Of a stretch of DNA of 64,000 bases, positions 45,690-56,015 are shown in pieces. The translations under genes and the position numbers were made by a program. Each line of letters starts with the position of its first letter. The stretch's first letter is position 1. Source of the DNA: an uncultured Eubacteriales bacterium (GTDB lineage: Bacteria > Bacillota > Clostridia > Oscillospirales > Oscillospiraceae); NCBI GenBank assembly GCA_900315595.1, contig OMZQ01000002.1, forward strand, positions 1 to 64,000, written 5' to 3'. The notes beneath the pieces were generated by a model, which ran no database searches, had not been told where the DNA came from, and saw nothing but the letters and a program-made list of their open reading frames with translations.

Positions 45690-46904
45690 TTATCGGCCTC
45701 TGCGGTAGAGGCGGGCAAGGCCGCCCTCGCTGGTCTCGCGGAAGGCTTTGGCAATGTTAATGCCGGTCTGATACATGGTCTTGACCACCATGTCGAAGCT
45801 GATCGAGCGCGTGTTGTAGAGGAAGAAGGCCAGGTTGAAGCTGTTCATCGCGCGCATGGCAGCCACGGCGTTGCGTTCGATGCAGGGGATCTGCACCAGA
45901 CCGCAGATCGGGTCGCAGGTAAGGCCGAGATGGTGTTCCAGGGCGACCTCTGCGGCATACTCGATCTGCGAGAGGTTCAGTCCCTTGAGCTCGCAGAGGG
46001 CTGCAGCAGCCATGGAGCAGGCCGCGCCGATCTCCGCCTGACAGCCGCATTCGGCGCCGGAGATGGAGGCGTTGTGCTTGATCAAATTGCCGATGATGCC
46101 GGCGGTGGCAAGGGCGTGGAGGATCTCGGCGTCGGGGTACTTGTACTGCTCCTGCATATAGCGCAGGACGGAGGGCACGACGCCGCAGCTTCCGCAGGTG
46201 GGGGCCGTGACGACGGTGCCGTTATCGGCGTTCTGCTCGCTGACCGCAAAGGCGTAGGCGCAGATCGTCCGCAGCTCCTTGAGTTGAACGATCTGATTCT
46301 GGGTGGCCTGCTCATAAAGGTACTTTGCCTTGCGCTCCAGATGCAGGCCGCCGGGAAGCGTGCCGTCCACGTGCAGACCGTCGGCAATCGCCCAGCGCAT
46401 GGTCTTCCAGACCTGGGCAAGGAAGGTCCAGATCTCCGGCCCCTCGCAGAGCTCCACGTACTCCCAGATGCGGATGTGCCGCCAGTTGCAGAACTGGGCG
46501 ATCTCAGCGAAGGAGTTTTCGGGATAGACGTCGTCGCGGGTATCTTTGTCCACCGGGCGGCCCTCGATCACGATGTCGCCGCCGCCGATCGACTGCACCC
46601 GCATGGGGCCGACCTCCCGCCCGTTTTCAACGGCGAAGAAATCGAGGGTATTCGGATGCTTGAGATCGTCAGGGTCCTCCTTGGCAAAGACGATCTCAGC
46701 CGGGATGGGGGCAAGGGTCTCGCGCAGGACGCGGTCCGTGCCGTGGCCGACGCCGGTTTTGGCGAGCGAACCATAGAGCACCACACGGAAGGATTCCGCG
46801 TCGGGATGTTCTTCCTTGAAGATCCCGGCAGCCCGCTGCGGGCCCATCGTATGCGAGGACGAGGGGCCCTTGCCGGTTTTATAGAGATCACGGATGGAAT
46901 TCAT
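45690..46904 (-). CDS. sdaA: L-serine ammonia-lyase, iron-sulfur, single chain
   Basis: 404 residues with beta (N-terminal, GPSSSHTMGPQRAAGIF) and alpha (APTCGSCGVVPSVL) parts fused. Cluster cysteines are in APTCGS, CDPICGLVQIPC. It deaminates serine to pyruvate. Many Firmicutes have separate SdaAA/SdaAB subunits; here one chain is used. Transcribed from 46945-46972 with the downstream thioesterase. Confidence 0.95.
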   Translation of the reverse strand: MNSIRDLYKTGKGPSSSHTMGPQRAAGIFKEEHPDAESFRVVLYGSLAKTGVGHGTDRVLRETLAPIPAEIVFAKEDPDDLKHPNTLDFFAVENGREVGPMRVQSIGGGDIVIEGRPVDKDTRDDVYPENSFAEIAQFCNWRHIRIWEYVELCEGPEIWTFLAQVWKTMRWAIADGLHVDGTLPGGLHLERKAKYLYEQATQNQIVQLKELRTICAYAFAVSEQNADNGTVVTAPTCGSCGVVPSVLRYMQEQYKYPDAEILHALATAGIIGNLIKHNASISGAECGCQAEIGAACSMAAAALCELKGLNLSQIEYAAEVALEHHLGLTCDPICGLVQIPCIERNAVAAMRAMNSFNLAFFLYNTRSISFDMVVKTMYQTGINIAKAFRETSEGGLARLYRRGR

Positions 46905-46944
46905 GGAACACGCTCCTTTCCGTTTGTATTCAAATTCATACTAC

Positions 46945-46972
46945 ATTATACCAAAAATCGTGCGGAAATCAA
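46945..46972 (-). promoter_or_regulatory. Promoter of sdaA
   Basis: Minus strand TTGATT (46967-46972), 16-nt spacer, TATAAT (46945-46950), 41 nt before the ATG. Confidence 0.75.
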
Positions 46973-47021
46973 TCTAAAACCGAACGGAAACGAAAGTTTT
47001 TTCCCGATCCGAGAGAAGCAC

Positions 47022-47050
47022 TTGCCGCAAAGCGGAGAATATGATAAAAT
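47022..47050 (+). promoter_or_regulatory. Promoter of sbcD-sbcC
   Basis: TTGCCG (47022-47027), 17-nt spacer, TAAAAT (47045-47050), 30 nt before the sbcD ATG. Confidence 0.7.
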
Positions 47051-47079
47051 CAGCTTATAAAAGCAAAGGAGGAAGGAGC

Positions 47080-48309
47080 ATGCGATTTCTCCATCTGGCG
47101 GATCTGCACCTCGGCAAGTCTCTGCACGGTCGGTCCCTGCTCGCGGAGGATCAGACAGCCTGGGCTGAGCGTTTTTTGGAATTAGCCGCGTCTCTCCGGC
47201 CCGACGCCGTGGTGATTGCGGGCGACGTCTATGACCGCGGCGCGCCTGCGGCGGAGGCCGTGGACCTGCTCAGCCGATTTCTGACCGGGCTCTGCGACCT
47301 GGACGTTCCGGTTCTGCTGATCCCAGGCAACCACGACTCCGCCCAGCGGCTTGCCTTCGGGCGCGAGCTTCTGTCGCACCGGGGACTGCATATCGCCGCG
47401 CCTCTGTCTGCACCGGGGCGGCTGGAGCGGGTGACGCTGGCAGACGAGCACGGGCCGGTGACCTTCTGGCTGATGCCCTACGTCTTCCCTGCCCTGATCG
47501 CAAACGCACTCGGAGACGAGAGCCTGCGGGATTACGACGGCGCGGTTCGCGCCCTGCTGGACGCGCAGGGGCTGGACTTTTCGGCGCGAAACGTGCTGAT
47601 CGCCCATCAGAACGTGACGGCGGGCGGCCGTGAGGCTGAGCGCGGCGGGTCCGAAACGATGGTCGGCGGCGTCGGACAGATCGACTACACAGCCTTTGAC
47701 GGCTTCGACTACGCCGCCCTGGGCCACATCCACGCGGGCTACTGGGTGGGGCGGAAGGAGGTCCGGTACGCCGGTTCCCCGCTCTGCTATCACTTTAACG
47801 AGGCGAAGCAGGCCGAGAAGGGTCCTGTGCTGGTGACGCTCGGTGCAAAGGGCGAGCGCGTCCAAACGGAGGTCCTGCATATCCCGCCCCTGCACCCCCT
47901 GAAGCCCTGGAAAGGGACCTGGGCGGAGATTCGCGCTCTGGCCGAGCAAGCGGAGCCGAAGTGCTTCGTCAGCGCCACGCTGACGGACCGGCGGCTCACC
48001 CCGGAGATCTGCGACGAGCTGAGCACCCTGCTGGAGCAGCGGGATTGCGTGCTGCTGGAGCGCAGCTCCGTTTACCGGCAGTTTACGACCGCAAACGGTC
48101 AGTTCTCCGCCAGGGAGGCGCGGGAGCGCTCCCTGCCGGAGCTCTTTACAGATTTCTATCGCGGAAAACGCGACGGCGCAGATCCATCCGACGAGGAACG
48201 CGCCCTGATCGAATACGCAGCGGAGCTGATTGCGAGCTCCGACGGGCCGGAGGCGGACGCGGCGCTTGCGGAGCGTCTGCTGCGGCGGGCAAAGGAGGCG
48301 GGAAGATGA
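47080..48309 (+). CDS. sbcD: Exonuclease subunit SbcD
   Basis: 409 residues. HLADLHLGKSLHGRSLLAED, VVIAGDVYDRGAP, LIPGNHDSAQRLA, LIAHQNVT and LGHIHAGYWVG are SbcD/Mre11 motifs. With SbcC it cleaves hairpins and processes double-strand ends. ATG 47080 follows AGGAGGAAGGAGC. Stop overlaps sbcC as ATGA. Confidence 0.96.
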   Translation: MRFLHLADLHLGKSLHGRSLLAEDQTAWAERFLELAASLRPDAVVIAGDVYDRGAPAAEAVDLLSRFLTGLCDLDVPVLLIPGNHDSAQRLAFGRELLSHRGLHIAAPLSAPGRLERVTLADEHGPVTFWLMPYVFPALIANALGDESLRDYDGAVRALLDAQGLDFSARNVLIAHQNVTAGGREAERGGSETMVGGVGQIDYTAFDGFDYAALGHIHAGYWVGRKEVRYAGSPLCYHFNEAKQAEKGPVLVTLGAKGERVQTEVLHIPPLHPLKPWKGTWAEIRALAEQAEPKCFVSATLTDRRLTPEICDELSTLLEQRDCVLLERSSVYRQFTTANGQFSAREARERSLPELFTDFYRGKRDGADPSDEERALIEYAAELIASSDGPEADAALAERLLRRAKEAGR

Positions 48310-51300
48310 AACCGCTCGTACTGGAACTGACGGCCTTCGGCTCCTATGCCGGGAAAACCGTGATCCGATTTGACGGCTTCTCCCAGGGCCTTTATCTGAT
48401 CACCGGCGACACGGGCGCCGGCAAAACCACGATTTTTGACGGCATCGTCTTCGCTCTCTACGGCAAGGCCAGCGGCTCCGACCGCAGTCCGGATATGATG
48501 CACTGCGATCTGGTGGACAGGGCAACGGACACCGAGGTCGCGCTGACCTTCCGCCAGGACGGGCGCGACTATACGGTCCGGCGCTCCCTGCACTTTGCAA
48601 AGATCCGCGGCACGGACGAATACCGCGAGGGCAAGCCCTCCGCGACCCTGACCGGGGACGGGCTAACACCGGCCTCCGGCGCAAGCAACGTCACCGACAA
48701 ATGTACGGAGCTGATCGGTCTGAATGCGGAGCAGTTCCGCCGGATCGTCATGCTGGCGCAGGGCGAGTTCCGCCGCTTCCTGACGGCGGACAGCGCGGAG
48801 AAGAACGCGATCCTCGGGCGGCTCTTTGACAGTGCGCCCTACGTGCGCTATCAGAATCTGCTGGAGACTGCGCGGAAGCAGTTGGAGGACGAGCGAAGCG
48901 GCCACAGGGCCCGACTGAACGACGCTCTGGAACGGCTGGAGCCGGAGTATCAAACCGAGCAGACAGCAGTCGGAAACCCGGCGCTGTTGGACGCGCTGAA
49001 ACGGCTCGTGGAAGCTGACGAAGCGGACTGTGCGGCGCACAAGGCCGCCTACGAAGCCCTTCAGACGGAGGAAAACAAGTTACACAAGCAATACGGCGAG
49101 GCTGAGACCGTCAACCGGAACCTGACGGAGCTGGAAAACGCACGGGCGGAGATGGGTCGTCTCGATCTGCTCCGACCGGAGATGGAGCGGCGGGAAAAGG
49201 CATTCATGCTGGCGGAAACGGCGCTGCACACAGTCGTGCCAAGCCTGAATGCCGAAGCGCAGGCGGAGACCCGTCTGAATACCGCCAGGCAGGTCCTGGC
49301 CCTTGCGCGAGCGGAAGCGGAGACGGCTTCGGCTGCTATGCAGACAGCCGGGCAGAATGCGTCGAACGATCCGGCGCTGCAAAGCGAGCTGGAAACGCTG
49401 AACCACGAGACCGCAACGCTCCGGGAGCAGCTCAACCTCTATCCGGACTTTCTCGCCCTGCAAGAGAACTGCAAAACCTTGGCGCAGGAATACCAAAAGC
49501 AGCTTGCGCTGCAGCAGAAAGCAGAAGCAAGACTGGAAGCGCTGCGCGGGAAAAAGAACGCCGCAGAGCAGCGGCTTGCCGAACTCGAGCAAGCGGACAT
49601 CCGGCTTGCCCGCTGCGAGCAGAGGCTTACAGAGGCAACGCGGGCAAAGAACGACTGGAGCGGCGAAGGCGGCGTATTAGACAGCCGGAACGAGCTCAAC
49701 CGAAAAGAGGCCGCCCTGCTTGTCGAAGAAACACGCCTGAAAGCTCTGACGCAGAACGCGATTCGTACAAACAGCCTCGCGGCGGCGCAGAAAAACCGCT
49801 TTCTGGCCGGTCAGGCCGGGCTGATGGCCGAGACGGTTCGCGCGGAAATCGAAGAAAAAGGCGAAGCCGCCTGTCCCGTCTGCGGCAGCATGCTGGGCAG
49901 GGGCGATCTGGCACATTTGGCGCGGCTGGACGACGAGATCCCGTCCGAGGCCGAGGTCGAGCAAGCAGAGCAGACGGCGGCTGAGGCGAATCAAGCGCAG
50001 CAGGATCAAATGCTGCTGGTGGAAACCGGCAGGAGCGAGCTGCGGGCGGCAAAGGACGAGCTGATCCGTAGAGCGCAGGCGCTTTCGGAAGACTGCACGG
50101 ACTGGTCGGTGCTGGACGCGCCGGGCTATCTGGCGCACAGAACGGAGGCCTTTGAGACCGCAGAGCTGGAGGCCGCGCAAGCGGTGGGCGCCGCGAAGGA
50201 TGACGTAAGCACGCGGAACCGCGCAAAGGACGCGCTGAAGCAGATCGAGGCGTCTCTGACGGCCGGAAGCGAGTATCTGGATCAGGTCCGCACGGCAATC
50301 TCCAAGGCGGACGGCGATCTGCGGGAATCGCAGGCCAAGCTGGTCAGCTTACAGGGGAGGCTCCCCTATCCCACCGAGGCCGAGGCGCAGACTGAGCTTG
50401 ACGATTTGATGAAACGGCAGGCTGCTCTCAGGTCCCTGTTGGACGCCCACAAGAACGCATTGGAGCAGGCCGCCTCCCGTCTGACGGAAGCGGAAGCAAA
50501 GCGGGATTCCCAGGAAGCGGCAATCCTTGACCGCGAGCGCGAGCAGGCGGACGCCGCCGCGCAGGTCGAGGCTGCGATCCAACGAGCCGGATTTGCGGAT
50601 CGCGCCGCCGTTGCGCACGCCCTGCTCCCCTGTCGGGACGAAGCGGACCCGGAGAAGTGGGCAGAGGACGAACGCAAAGCCGTCACGGACTACCGCAACG
50701 ATCTGCAGACGCTGGGCGAACGCATTCGCCTTCTGACCGTTCAGACCGCAGGCAAGGCCATGACCGATCTGGCCCGTTTACAGGCGGAGATCGACCGGGT
50801 CAACCAGGCCGCGAACGAAGAAAATCTGAGCTGGAATGCGGCAAACCAGCGGGCGTCCCGGCACCGTATGATCCTGACCGAAGCGACGGGCGAAACAAAA
50901 GCCCTGTCCGAGACGGACGGGGCCTGGGAGAATCTGGAACGGCTGGGCAGATTGGCGATCGGCACGTCGGGACTTGGCGGCAAGCTGAGCTTTGACCGCT
51001 ACGCGATGGGCGCAGTCTTCCGCGAAATCCTGGAAATGGCAAATCAGCGGCTGGACCGCATGAGCGGCGGACGCTACGAGCTGGTTCACAAAACCACGGC
51101 GGATCGGAGCAACGCACAGGCGGGTCTGGATCTGGCGGTGGACGACCATACGACCGGGATCAAGCGGGCCTCCGCTTCCCTCTCGGGCGGCGAATCCTTC
51201 TATACCTCGCTGGCTCTGGCGCTGGGGCTCTCGGACGTGGTGCAGAACCACGCGGGCGGCAAAAAGCTGGACGCTCTGTTTATTGACGAGGGCTTCGGCA

Positions 51301-51470
51301 CGCTGAGCGACGACATGCTCTCGAACGCCCTGGAGGTTCTCGGCGGGCTGACCGAGGGCGACCGGCTGGTCGGCATCATCTCCCACGTGGAGAAGCTGAG
51401 CGCGAGCATCCCCCAACAGATCCAGGTCCGGAGCGGCGCGGACGGAAGCTCGGTTCGGGTCGTTATTTGA
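48306..51470 (+). CDS. sbcC: Exonuclease subunit SbcC (Rad50-like SMC ATPase)
   Basis: 1054 residues. Walker A GDTGAGKTT (34-42), long coiled coils, a zinc hook CPVCGS at about 522, and the C-terminal signature SLSGGESFYTSLALALGLSD with Walker B LDALFIDEGFGTL. Full-length and in standard order. Its end overlaps the small minus-strand gene by 8 nt. Confidence 0.97.
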   Translation: MKPLVLELTAFGSYAGKTVIRFDGFSQGLYLITGDTGAGKTTIFDGIVFALYGKASGSDRSPDMMHCDLVDRATDTEVALTFRQDGRDYTVRRSLHFAKIRGTDEYREGKPSATLTGDGLTPASGASNVTDKCTELIGLNAEQFRRIVMLAQGEFRRFLTADSAEKNAILGRLFDSAPYVRYQNLLETARKQLEDERSGHRARLNDALERLEPEYQTEQTAVGNPALLDALKRLVEADEADCAAHKAAYEALQTEENKLHKQYGEAETVNRNLTELENARAEMGRLDLLRPEMERREKAFMLAETALHTVVPSLNAEAQAETRLNTARQVLALARAEAETASAAMQTAGQNASNDPALQSELETLNHETATLREQLNLYPDFLALQENCKTLAQEYQKQLALQQKAEARLEALRGKKNAAEQRLAELEQADIRLARCEQRLTEATRAKNDWSGEGGVLDSRNELNRKEAALLVEETRLKALTQNAIRTNSLAAAQKNRFLAGQAGLMAETVRAEIEEKGEAACPVCGSMLGRGDLAHLARLDDEIPSEAEVEQAEQTAAEANQAQQDQMLLVETGRSELRAAKDELIRRAQALSEDCTDWSVLDAPGYLAHRTEAFETAELEAAQAVGAAKDDVSTRNRAKDALKQIEASLTAGSEYLDQVRTAISKADGDLRESQAKLVSLQGRLPYPTEAEAQTELDDLMKRQAALRSLLDAHKNALEQAASRLTEAEAKRDSQEAAILDREREQADAAAQVEAAIQRAGFADRAAVAHALLPCRDEADPEKWAEDERKAVTDYRNDLQTLGERIRLLTVQTAGKAMTDLARLQAEIDRVNQAANEENLSWNAANQRASRHRMILTEATGETKALSETDGAWENLERLGRLAIGTSGLGGKLSFDRYAMGAVFREILEMANQRLDRMSGGRYELVHKTTADRSNAQAGLDLAVDDHTTGIKRASASLSGGESFYTSLALALGLSDVVQNHAGGKKLDALFIDEGFGTLSDDMLSNALEVLGGLTEGDRLVGIISHVEKLSASIPQQIQVRSGADGSSVRVVI

Positions 51471-51672
51471 CCACCCGGATCGCTCCGCCGCAGGGCCGGG
51501 GAGGAGACGCGGCGCCGCCGTCCCTGGCGGCGATCGCTTCCAGGGACAGCTCCCCCGCCAGCTTAAAGAGGCTGTCGGAAAGGACCTGTTCCAGACTGCG
51601 CTCGGCAAGCGCAGCGACTCTGGCATAAAATTCCGCCGTTTTTTCGTCGAGTTGGACGGTCATTGGGATCAT
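51463..51672 (-). CDS. Small ribbon-helix-helix-like protein
   Basis: 69 residues. MTVQLDEKTAEFYARVAALAERSLEQVLSDSLF, seen in pieces, looks like a beta strand followed by two helices (RHH-like DNA-binding pattern), with a Gly/Pro-rich tail. AGGAGG lies 5 nt before the ATG at 51672. No toxin gene is next to it. Function unknown. Confidence 0.55.
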   Translation of the reverse strand: MIPMTVQLDEKTAEFYARVAALAERSLEQVLSDSLFKLAGELSLEAIAARDGGAASPPRPCGGAIRVVK

Positions 51673-51818
51673 GAAAACCTCCTGTCACGCAGGATCAGCG
51701 GATTGCAAAAACAAGCATGAAATCATTGCAAATCATCCTATGCGGCCTCTTGACAAATGTGTTACAATAGATACCGGCAATTTAATCAGCAGCCTTGGGC
51801 TGCGGAAGGATGGATACT

Positions 51819-53255
51819 ATGGCAAAAGATAAAAAGGTAGAGCAGATCACCGATATGGAGGTAGACTTTGCTCAGTGGTTCACCGACGTCTGCAAGAAGG
51901 CGGAGCTCATCGACTACTCCTCCATCAAGGGCATGTTTATCTACCGTCCCTACGGCTACGCCATCTGGGAAAACATTCAGCACATCATGGACGCCGAATT
52001 CAAAAAGTGCGGCGTTGAAAACGTCTATATGCCGATGCTGATCCCGGAATCCCTGCTCCAGAAGGAGAAGGATCACGTGGAGGGCTTCGCCCCTGAATGC
52101 GCCTGGGTCACCATGGGCGGCACGGAAAAGCTCGAGGAGCGGTACTGCATCCGTCCCACCTCCGAGACGCTGTTCTGCGAGCACTATAAGAACGTGATCC
52201 AGTCCCACCGCGATCTGCCGAAGCTCTACAACCAGTGGTGCTCCGTCCTGCGCTGGGAAAAGACCAGCCGTCCCTTCCTCCGCCACCGCGAATTTCTCTG
52301 GCAGGAGGGCCACACGATGCACGCCACCGCCGAGGAGGCCGAGGCCTTCACCCAGCGGATGCTGAACGTCTACGCGGACTTCTGCGAGCAGGTCCTGGCG
52401 ATGCCCGTCATTCGCGGCCGCAAGACCGACAAGGAGAAGTTCAATGGCGCAGAGGCCACCTACACCATCGAGTGCATGATGCACGACCGCAAGGCGCTCC
52501 AGGCCGGTACCTCCCACTACTTTGGCGACGGCTTTGCGAAGGCCTTTGACATTGCCTTCACCAGCAAGGACAACCAGCGCGTGAACCCCTTCCAGACCTC
52601 CTGGGGCGTCTCCACCCGTCTGATCGGCGGCATTATCATGACGCACGGCGACAACAACGGTCTGGTTCTTCCTCCGAAGATCGCTCCGGTGCAGGTCATC
52701 GTCGTTCCCGTCGCCCAGCACAAGCCCGGCGTCATCGAAGGCGCGACCGCTGCTGCCGACCGTCTGCTGCAGGCAGGCGTCCGTGCGAAGATCGACCTTT
52801 CCGACAACAGCCTCGGCTGGAAGTGCGCTGAGTATGAGATGAAGGGCGTTCCCCTTCGTCTGGAGCTCGGCCCCCGCGATCTGGAAAACGGCTCCTGCGT
52901 CCTGGTCCGCCGCGACAACGGCGAGAAGACCGTGGTCCGGCTCGACGAGCTGGAAACCAAGACGGCGGAGCTTCTGCAAGCCGTCCACGAAGGCCTGTTT
53001 GAGAGGGCCAAGAAGAATCTCGAAGACCATATCTACGAAGCCCACTCTCTGGAGGAAGCCAAGGCCCTGCAGGAGCAGAACGGCGGCTTCATCAAGACCA
53101 TGTGGTGCGGCGACGAGGCCTGCGAGCTCAAGATGAAGGAAGTCGCGGGAATGTCCTCCCGCTGCATGCCCTTTGCCCAGGAGCATCTGGACGACGTCTG
53201 CCCCGTCTGCGGGCGCAAGGCCGTCAAGAGTATTCTCTGGGGCGTGGCCTACTAA
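51819..53255 (+). CDS. proS: Prolyl-tRNA synthetase (ProS type 3, no editing insert)
   Basis: 478 residues. Class II motifs: [39 protein letters not shown] and the C-terminal zinc-like CGDEAC ... [11 protein letters not shown]. The length and lack of the INS editing domain place it in the archaeal/eukaryal-like class. ATG 51819 (AAGG about 9 nt upstream) is preferred over ATG 51810. The 145-nt gap upstream is too short for a T-box. Confidence 0.95.
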   Translation: MAKDKKVEQITDMEVDFAQWFTDVCKKAELIDYSSIKGMFIYRPYGYAIWENIQHIMDAEFKKCGVENVYMPMLIPESLLQKEKDHVEGFAPECAWVTMGGTEKLEERYCIRPTSETLFCEHYKNVIQSHRDLPKLYNQWCSVLRWEKTSRPFLRHREFLWQEGHTMHATAEEAEAFTQRMLNVYADFCEQVLAMPVIRGRKTDKEKFNGAEATYTIECMMHDRKALQAGTSHYFGDGFAKAFDIAFTSKDNQRVNPFQTSWGVSTRLIGGIIMTHGDNNGLVLPPKIAPVQVIVVPVAQHKPGVIEGATAAADRLLQAGVRAKIDLSDNSLGWKCAEYEMKGVPLRLELGPRDLENGSCVLVRRDNGEKTVVRLDELETKTAELLQAVHEGLFERAKKNLEDHIYEAHSLEEAKALQEQNGGFIKTMWCGDEACELKMKEVAGMSSRCMPFAQEHLDDVCPVCGRKAVKSILWGVAY

Positions 53256-53274
53256 TCGGAAGGCTTTGACAAAG

Positions 53275-53307
53275 CCCGGCGGAACGATCTCGTTTCGCCG
53301 GGTTTTT
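53275..53307 (+). terminator. Terminator of proS
   Basis: Arms CCCGGCGGAAC and GTTTCGCCGGG followed by TTTTT, 20 nt after the stop. Confidence 0.85.
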
Positions 53308-53354
53308 CTGTCCGGATGAACAGGCGCGTGGCAGAAAAAACGGTCGAATGGGTC

Positions 53355-53383
53355 TTGCATTTCCCTGGACGTAGTGTTATAAT
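53355..53383 (+). promoter_or_regulatory. Promoter of the phosphonate operon
   Basis: TTGCAT (53355-53360), 17-nt spacer, TATAAT (53378-53383). The leader to the first ATG is about 180 nt and has no recognised riboswitch. Confidence 0.8.
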
Positions 53384-53568
53384 GTTCAGCGAAGCATGTT
53401 CATTTTAAATATTTGTTTGGCGCGTGCCGGTTCGACCTGCTGTTTGGAACACAGGCCGTTTTCTGTGTATTTTTCGTGATTTTGCCCGGTTTTCTTGTTC
53501 CATGAATATCAGATGATGCTTGATACTTGAACGCGGCTGCGTGCTCAAACGGAATGAAGGAGGTCCCT

Positions 53569-54696
53569 ATGAAAGCTGTCAAACGCAATATCCTGCTGAA
53601 TCCCGGTCCGTCCACCACGACGGATACTGTGAAATACGCCCAGGTCGTGCCCGATATCTGCCCACGCGAGGCAGAGTTCGCCGGACTGATGAAGAACTTG
53701 CGAGAGGATCTGGTGAAGATCGTCCATGGAGACCCGGCGGTCTACACCGCCGTCCTCTTCTGCGGCAGCGGCACAATGAACATCGACGTCTGCCTGAACT
53801 CCCTCCTGCCCGCAGGCCGGACGGTTCTGGTCGTGAACAACGGCGCCTACTCTACCCGCGCCGTGGAGATCTGCCGGGCCTACGGCCTGCCCCACATCGA
53901 CCTCCGCTTCCCGGTGGACGAGCAGCCGGATCTGGCCCTGGTCGAGCAAACGCTCCGGGAGCATCCGGAGATTGCCCTGGTCCACACAACCCACAATGAG
54001 ACCGGAACCGGTCTGCTGAACCCGATCCGGGAGATCGGCGCGCTGGCGCACCGGTACGGAGCCGTCTTTACCGTAGACACGACCTCGACCTACGCGATGC
54101 GGCCCATCGACGTAAACCGCGACAACATCGACTTCTGCATGGCCAGCGCCCAAAAGGGTCTGATGTCCTTCACTGGCCTGAGCTTCGTGATCGGACGGCG
54201 CGAGCTGATCGAGCAAAGCGCCGACTATCCGATGCGTTCGTATTACTGCAACCTCTTTTTGCAGTACGACAACTTTGAAAAGACCGGCGAAATGCATTTC
54301 ACCCCGCCCGTCCAGACGATCTACGCGACCCTGCAGGCTTTGAAGGAATACTGGGCCGAGGGCGAGGAAGGCAAGTGGGCCAGGCATACCCGGGTCTTTG
54401 AGGCGATCTGCAAGGGGCTCGACGAGTTGGGCTTCCGCCAGGTCATTCGTCCCGAATGGCGGGCCGGCCTCGTAGCCTCTGTGCGCTATCCAAACGATCC
54501 CAACTGGAGCTTTCAGGCCGTCCATGACGGCTGCTACCGCCGCGGCTTTACGATCTATCCGGGCAAAATCACCGGCGCAGACACCTTCCGTCTCTGTGCC
54601 CTCGGAGCCATTGACGCGCCGGATATTGAAGCCTTCTTCCGCGCCCTGCGCGAGGTGCTGGGCGAGCTTGGCGTAAAGGTCCCCGTACAATACTAA
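53569..54696 (+). CDS. 2-aminoethylphosphonate aminotransferase (PhnW-like)
   Basis: 375 residues. Class V PLP aminotransferase: NILLNPGPSTTT, FCGSGTMNIDVCLNSLL, HTTHNETGTGLLNPI, VDTTSTYAM (PLP Asp region) and the Schiff-base Lys in ASAQKGLMSF. In this operon it would aminate phosphonoacetaldehyde to 2-aminoethylphosphonate, the reverse of catabolic PhnW. AAGGAGG lies before the ATG at 53569. pepM follows 14 nt later. Confidence 0.88.
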   Translation: MKAVKRNILLNPGPSTTTDTVKYAQVVPDICPREAEFAGLMKNLREDLVKIVHGDPAVYTAVLFCGSGTMNIDVCLNSLLPAGRTVLVVNNGAYSTRAVEICRAYGLPHIDLRFPVDEQPDLALVEQTLREHPEIALVHTTHNETGTGLLNPIREIGALAHRYGAVFTVDTTSTYAMRPIDVNRDNIDFCMASAQKGLMSFTGLSFVIGRRELIEQSADYPMRSYYCNLFLQYDNFEKTGEMHFTPPVQTIYATLQALKEYWAEGEEGKWARHTRVFEAICKGLDELGFRQVIRPEWRAGLVASVRYPNDPNWSFQAVHDGCYRRGFTIYPGKITGADTFRLCALGAIDAPDIEAFFRALREVLGELGVKVPVQY

Positions 54697-54710
54697 GATT
54701 GGAGCTTGCC

Positions 54711-56006
54711 ATGAAAACCGTATATACCTGCTTCTGCACCGACGTGATCCACGAGGGTCACCGAAACATCATCGAAGAAGCCCACAAGCGCGGGAAGGTC
54801 GTCGTCGGTGCCCTCTCCGACCGGACTCTGATCCGCTACAACAAATTTCCCACTCTCTCCCAGGAGGAGCGGATCAGGCTCTATGAATCCATCGACGGGG
54901 TCGAGGAGGTCGTGGTCCAGGAGGACATGCTCTATGACGACGTGATCGAGCGGCTGCACCCCGACTTCGTGGTTCACGGCGACAACTGGAAGGAAGGACC
55001 GGAGGCCGCCATCCGGTCCCACGTGGAGGCCCTTGTCACCGCCTACGGCGGCGAGGTTGTGGACATTCCCTACACCTACAACGAGACCGTCCGCAAGATC
55101 GACCTCCAGACCCGTGAGCGTCTGGCTATGCCGGAATACCGCCGCAAGCGCCTGCGCCAGCTCATCGACATGACGCCGGTCGTCAAGGTCATGGAGGCCC
55201 ACTCCGGTCTGACGGGTTTGATCGTGGAGAAGACCGTGGTGGAGCGCGAGGGCCGCTTAGACCAGTTTGACGCGATGTGGGTCTCTTCCCTCTGCGACAG
55301 CACGGCCAAGGGTAAGCCCGACATTGAGCTGGTGGACATGACCTCCCGCTTCCGCACGATCGACGACATCATGGAGGTCACGACCAAGCCCATCATCTTT
55401 GACGGCGATACCGGCGGCCTGGCCGAGCACTTCGTCTACACCGTCCGCTCCCTGGAGCGCATGGGCGTGAGCGCCGTCATCATTGAGGACAAGAAGGGTC
55501 TGAAAAAGAACTCCCTCTTCGGCACTGAGGTCCACCAGACCCAGGCGACCATCGAGGAATTCAGCGCCAAGATCACCGCAGCCAAGAAGGCACAGCTCAC
55601 CGACGATTTCATGATTATTGCCCGCATCGAGTCTTTGATCCTTGAGCAGGGCATGGCGGACGCCCTGGCCCGTGCCGCCGCTTACGTCGCCGCCGGCGCG
55701 GACGGGATCATGATCCACAGCCGGAAGAAGGACCCCGCCGAGATCCTGGAATTCTGCGACCGCTTCCGCGCCACCGACGCAAAAACGCCCATCGTCGTGG
55801 TGCCGAGCAGCTTCAACACAATCACCGAGGAGGAGCTTTCCGCCCACGGCGTCAACATCGTGATCTACGCCAACCAGCTCACCCGCGCGGCCTTCCCTGC
55901 CATGCAGAAAACCGCCGAGGATATTCTGCGCTATCACCGGGCCAAGGAGGTAGACGACCGCCTTCTGCCCATCAAGCAGATCATCACCCTGATCGACGAG
56001 ATATAG
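54711..56006 (+). CDS. Phosphoenolpyruvate mutase with N-terminal cytidylyltransferase domain
   Basis: 431 residues, two domains. Residues 1-130: nucleotidyltransferase fold with HxGH motif HEGH (14-17, DVIHEGHRNII) and a Lys/Arg-rich RYNKFPTLSQEERI. Residues about 150-431: PEP mutase/isocitrate-lyase barrel (QFDAMWVSSLCDSTAKGKPD, IIFDGDTGG, EDKKGLKKNS). The mutase makes phosphonopyruvate; the first domain could make CMP-AEP, an activated headgroup. ATG 54711 has GGAG 6 nt upstream. Confidence 0.9.
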   Translation: MKTVYTCFCTDVIHEGHRNIIEEAHKRGKVVVGALSDRTLIRYNKFPTLSQEERIRLYESIDGVEEVVVQEDMLYDDVIERLHPDFVVHGDNWKEGPEAAIRSHVEALVTAYGGEVVDIPYTYNETVRKIDLQTRERLAMPEYRRKRLRQLIDMTPVVKVMEAHSGLTGLIVEKTVVEREGRLDQFDAMWVSSLCDSTAKGKPDIELVDMTSRFRTIDDIMEVTTKPIIFDGDTGGLAEHFVYTVRSLERMGVSAVIIEDKKGLKKNSLFGTEVHQTQATIEEFSAKITAAKKAQLTDDFMIIARIESLILEQGMADALARAAAYVAAGADGIMIHSRKKDPAEILEFCDRFRATDAKTPIVVVPSSFNTITEEELSAHGVNIVIYANQLTRAAFPAMQKTAEDILRYHRAKEVDDRLLPIKQIITLIDEI

Positions 56007-56015
56007 GAGGAAATC

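Noticed and set aside
51673..51818. Possible T-box leader before proS
   Set aside because: The gap is only about 145 nt and shows no T-box consensus or antiterminator pairing.
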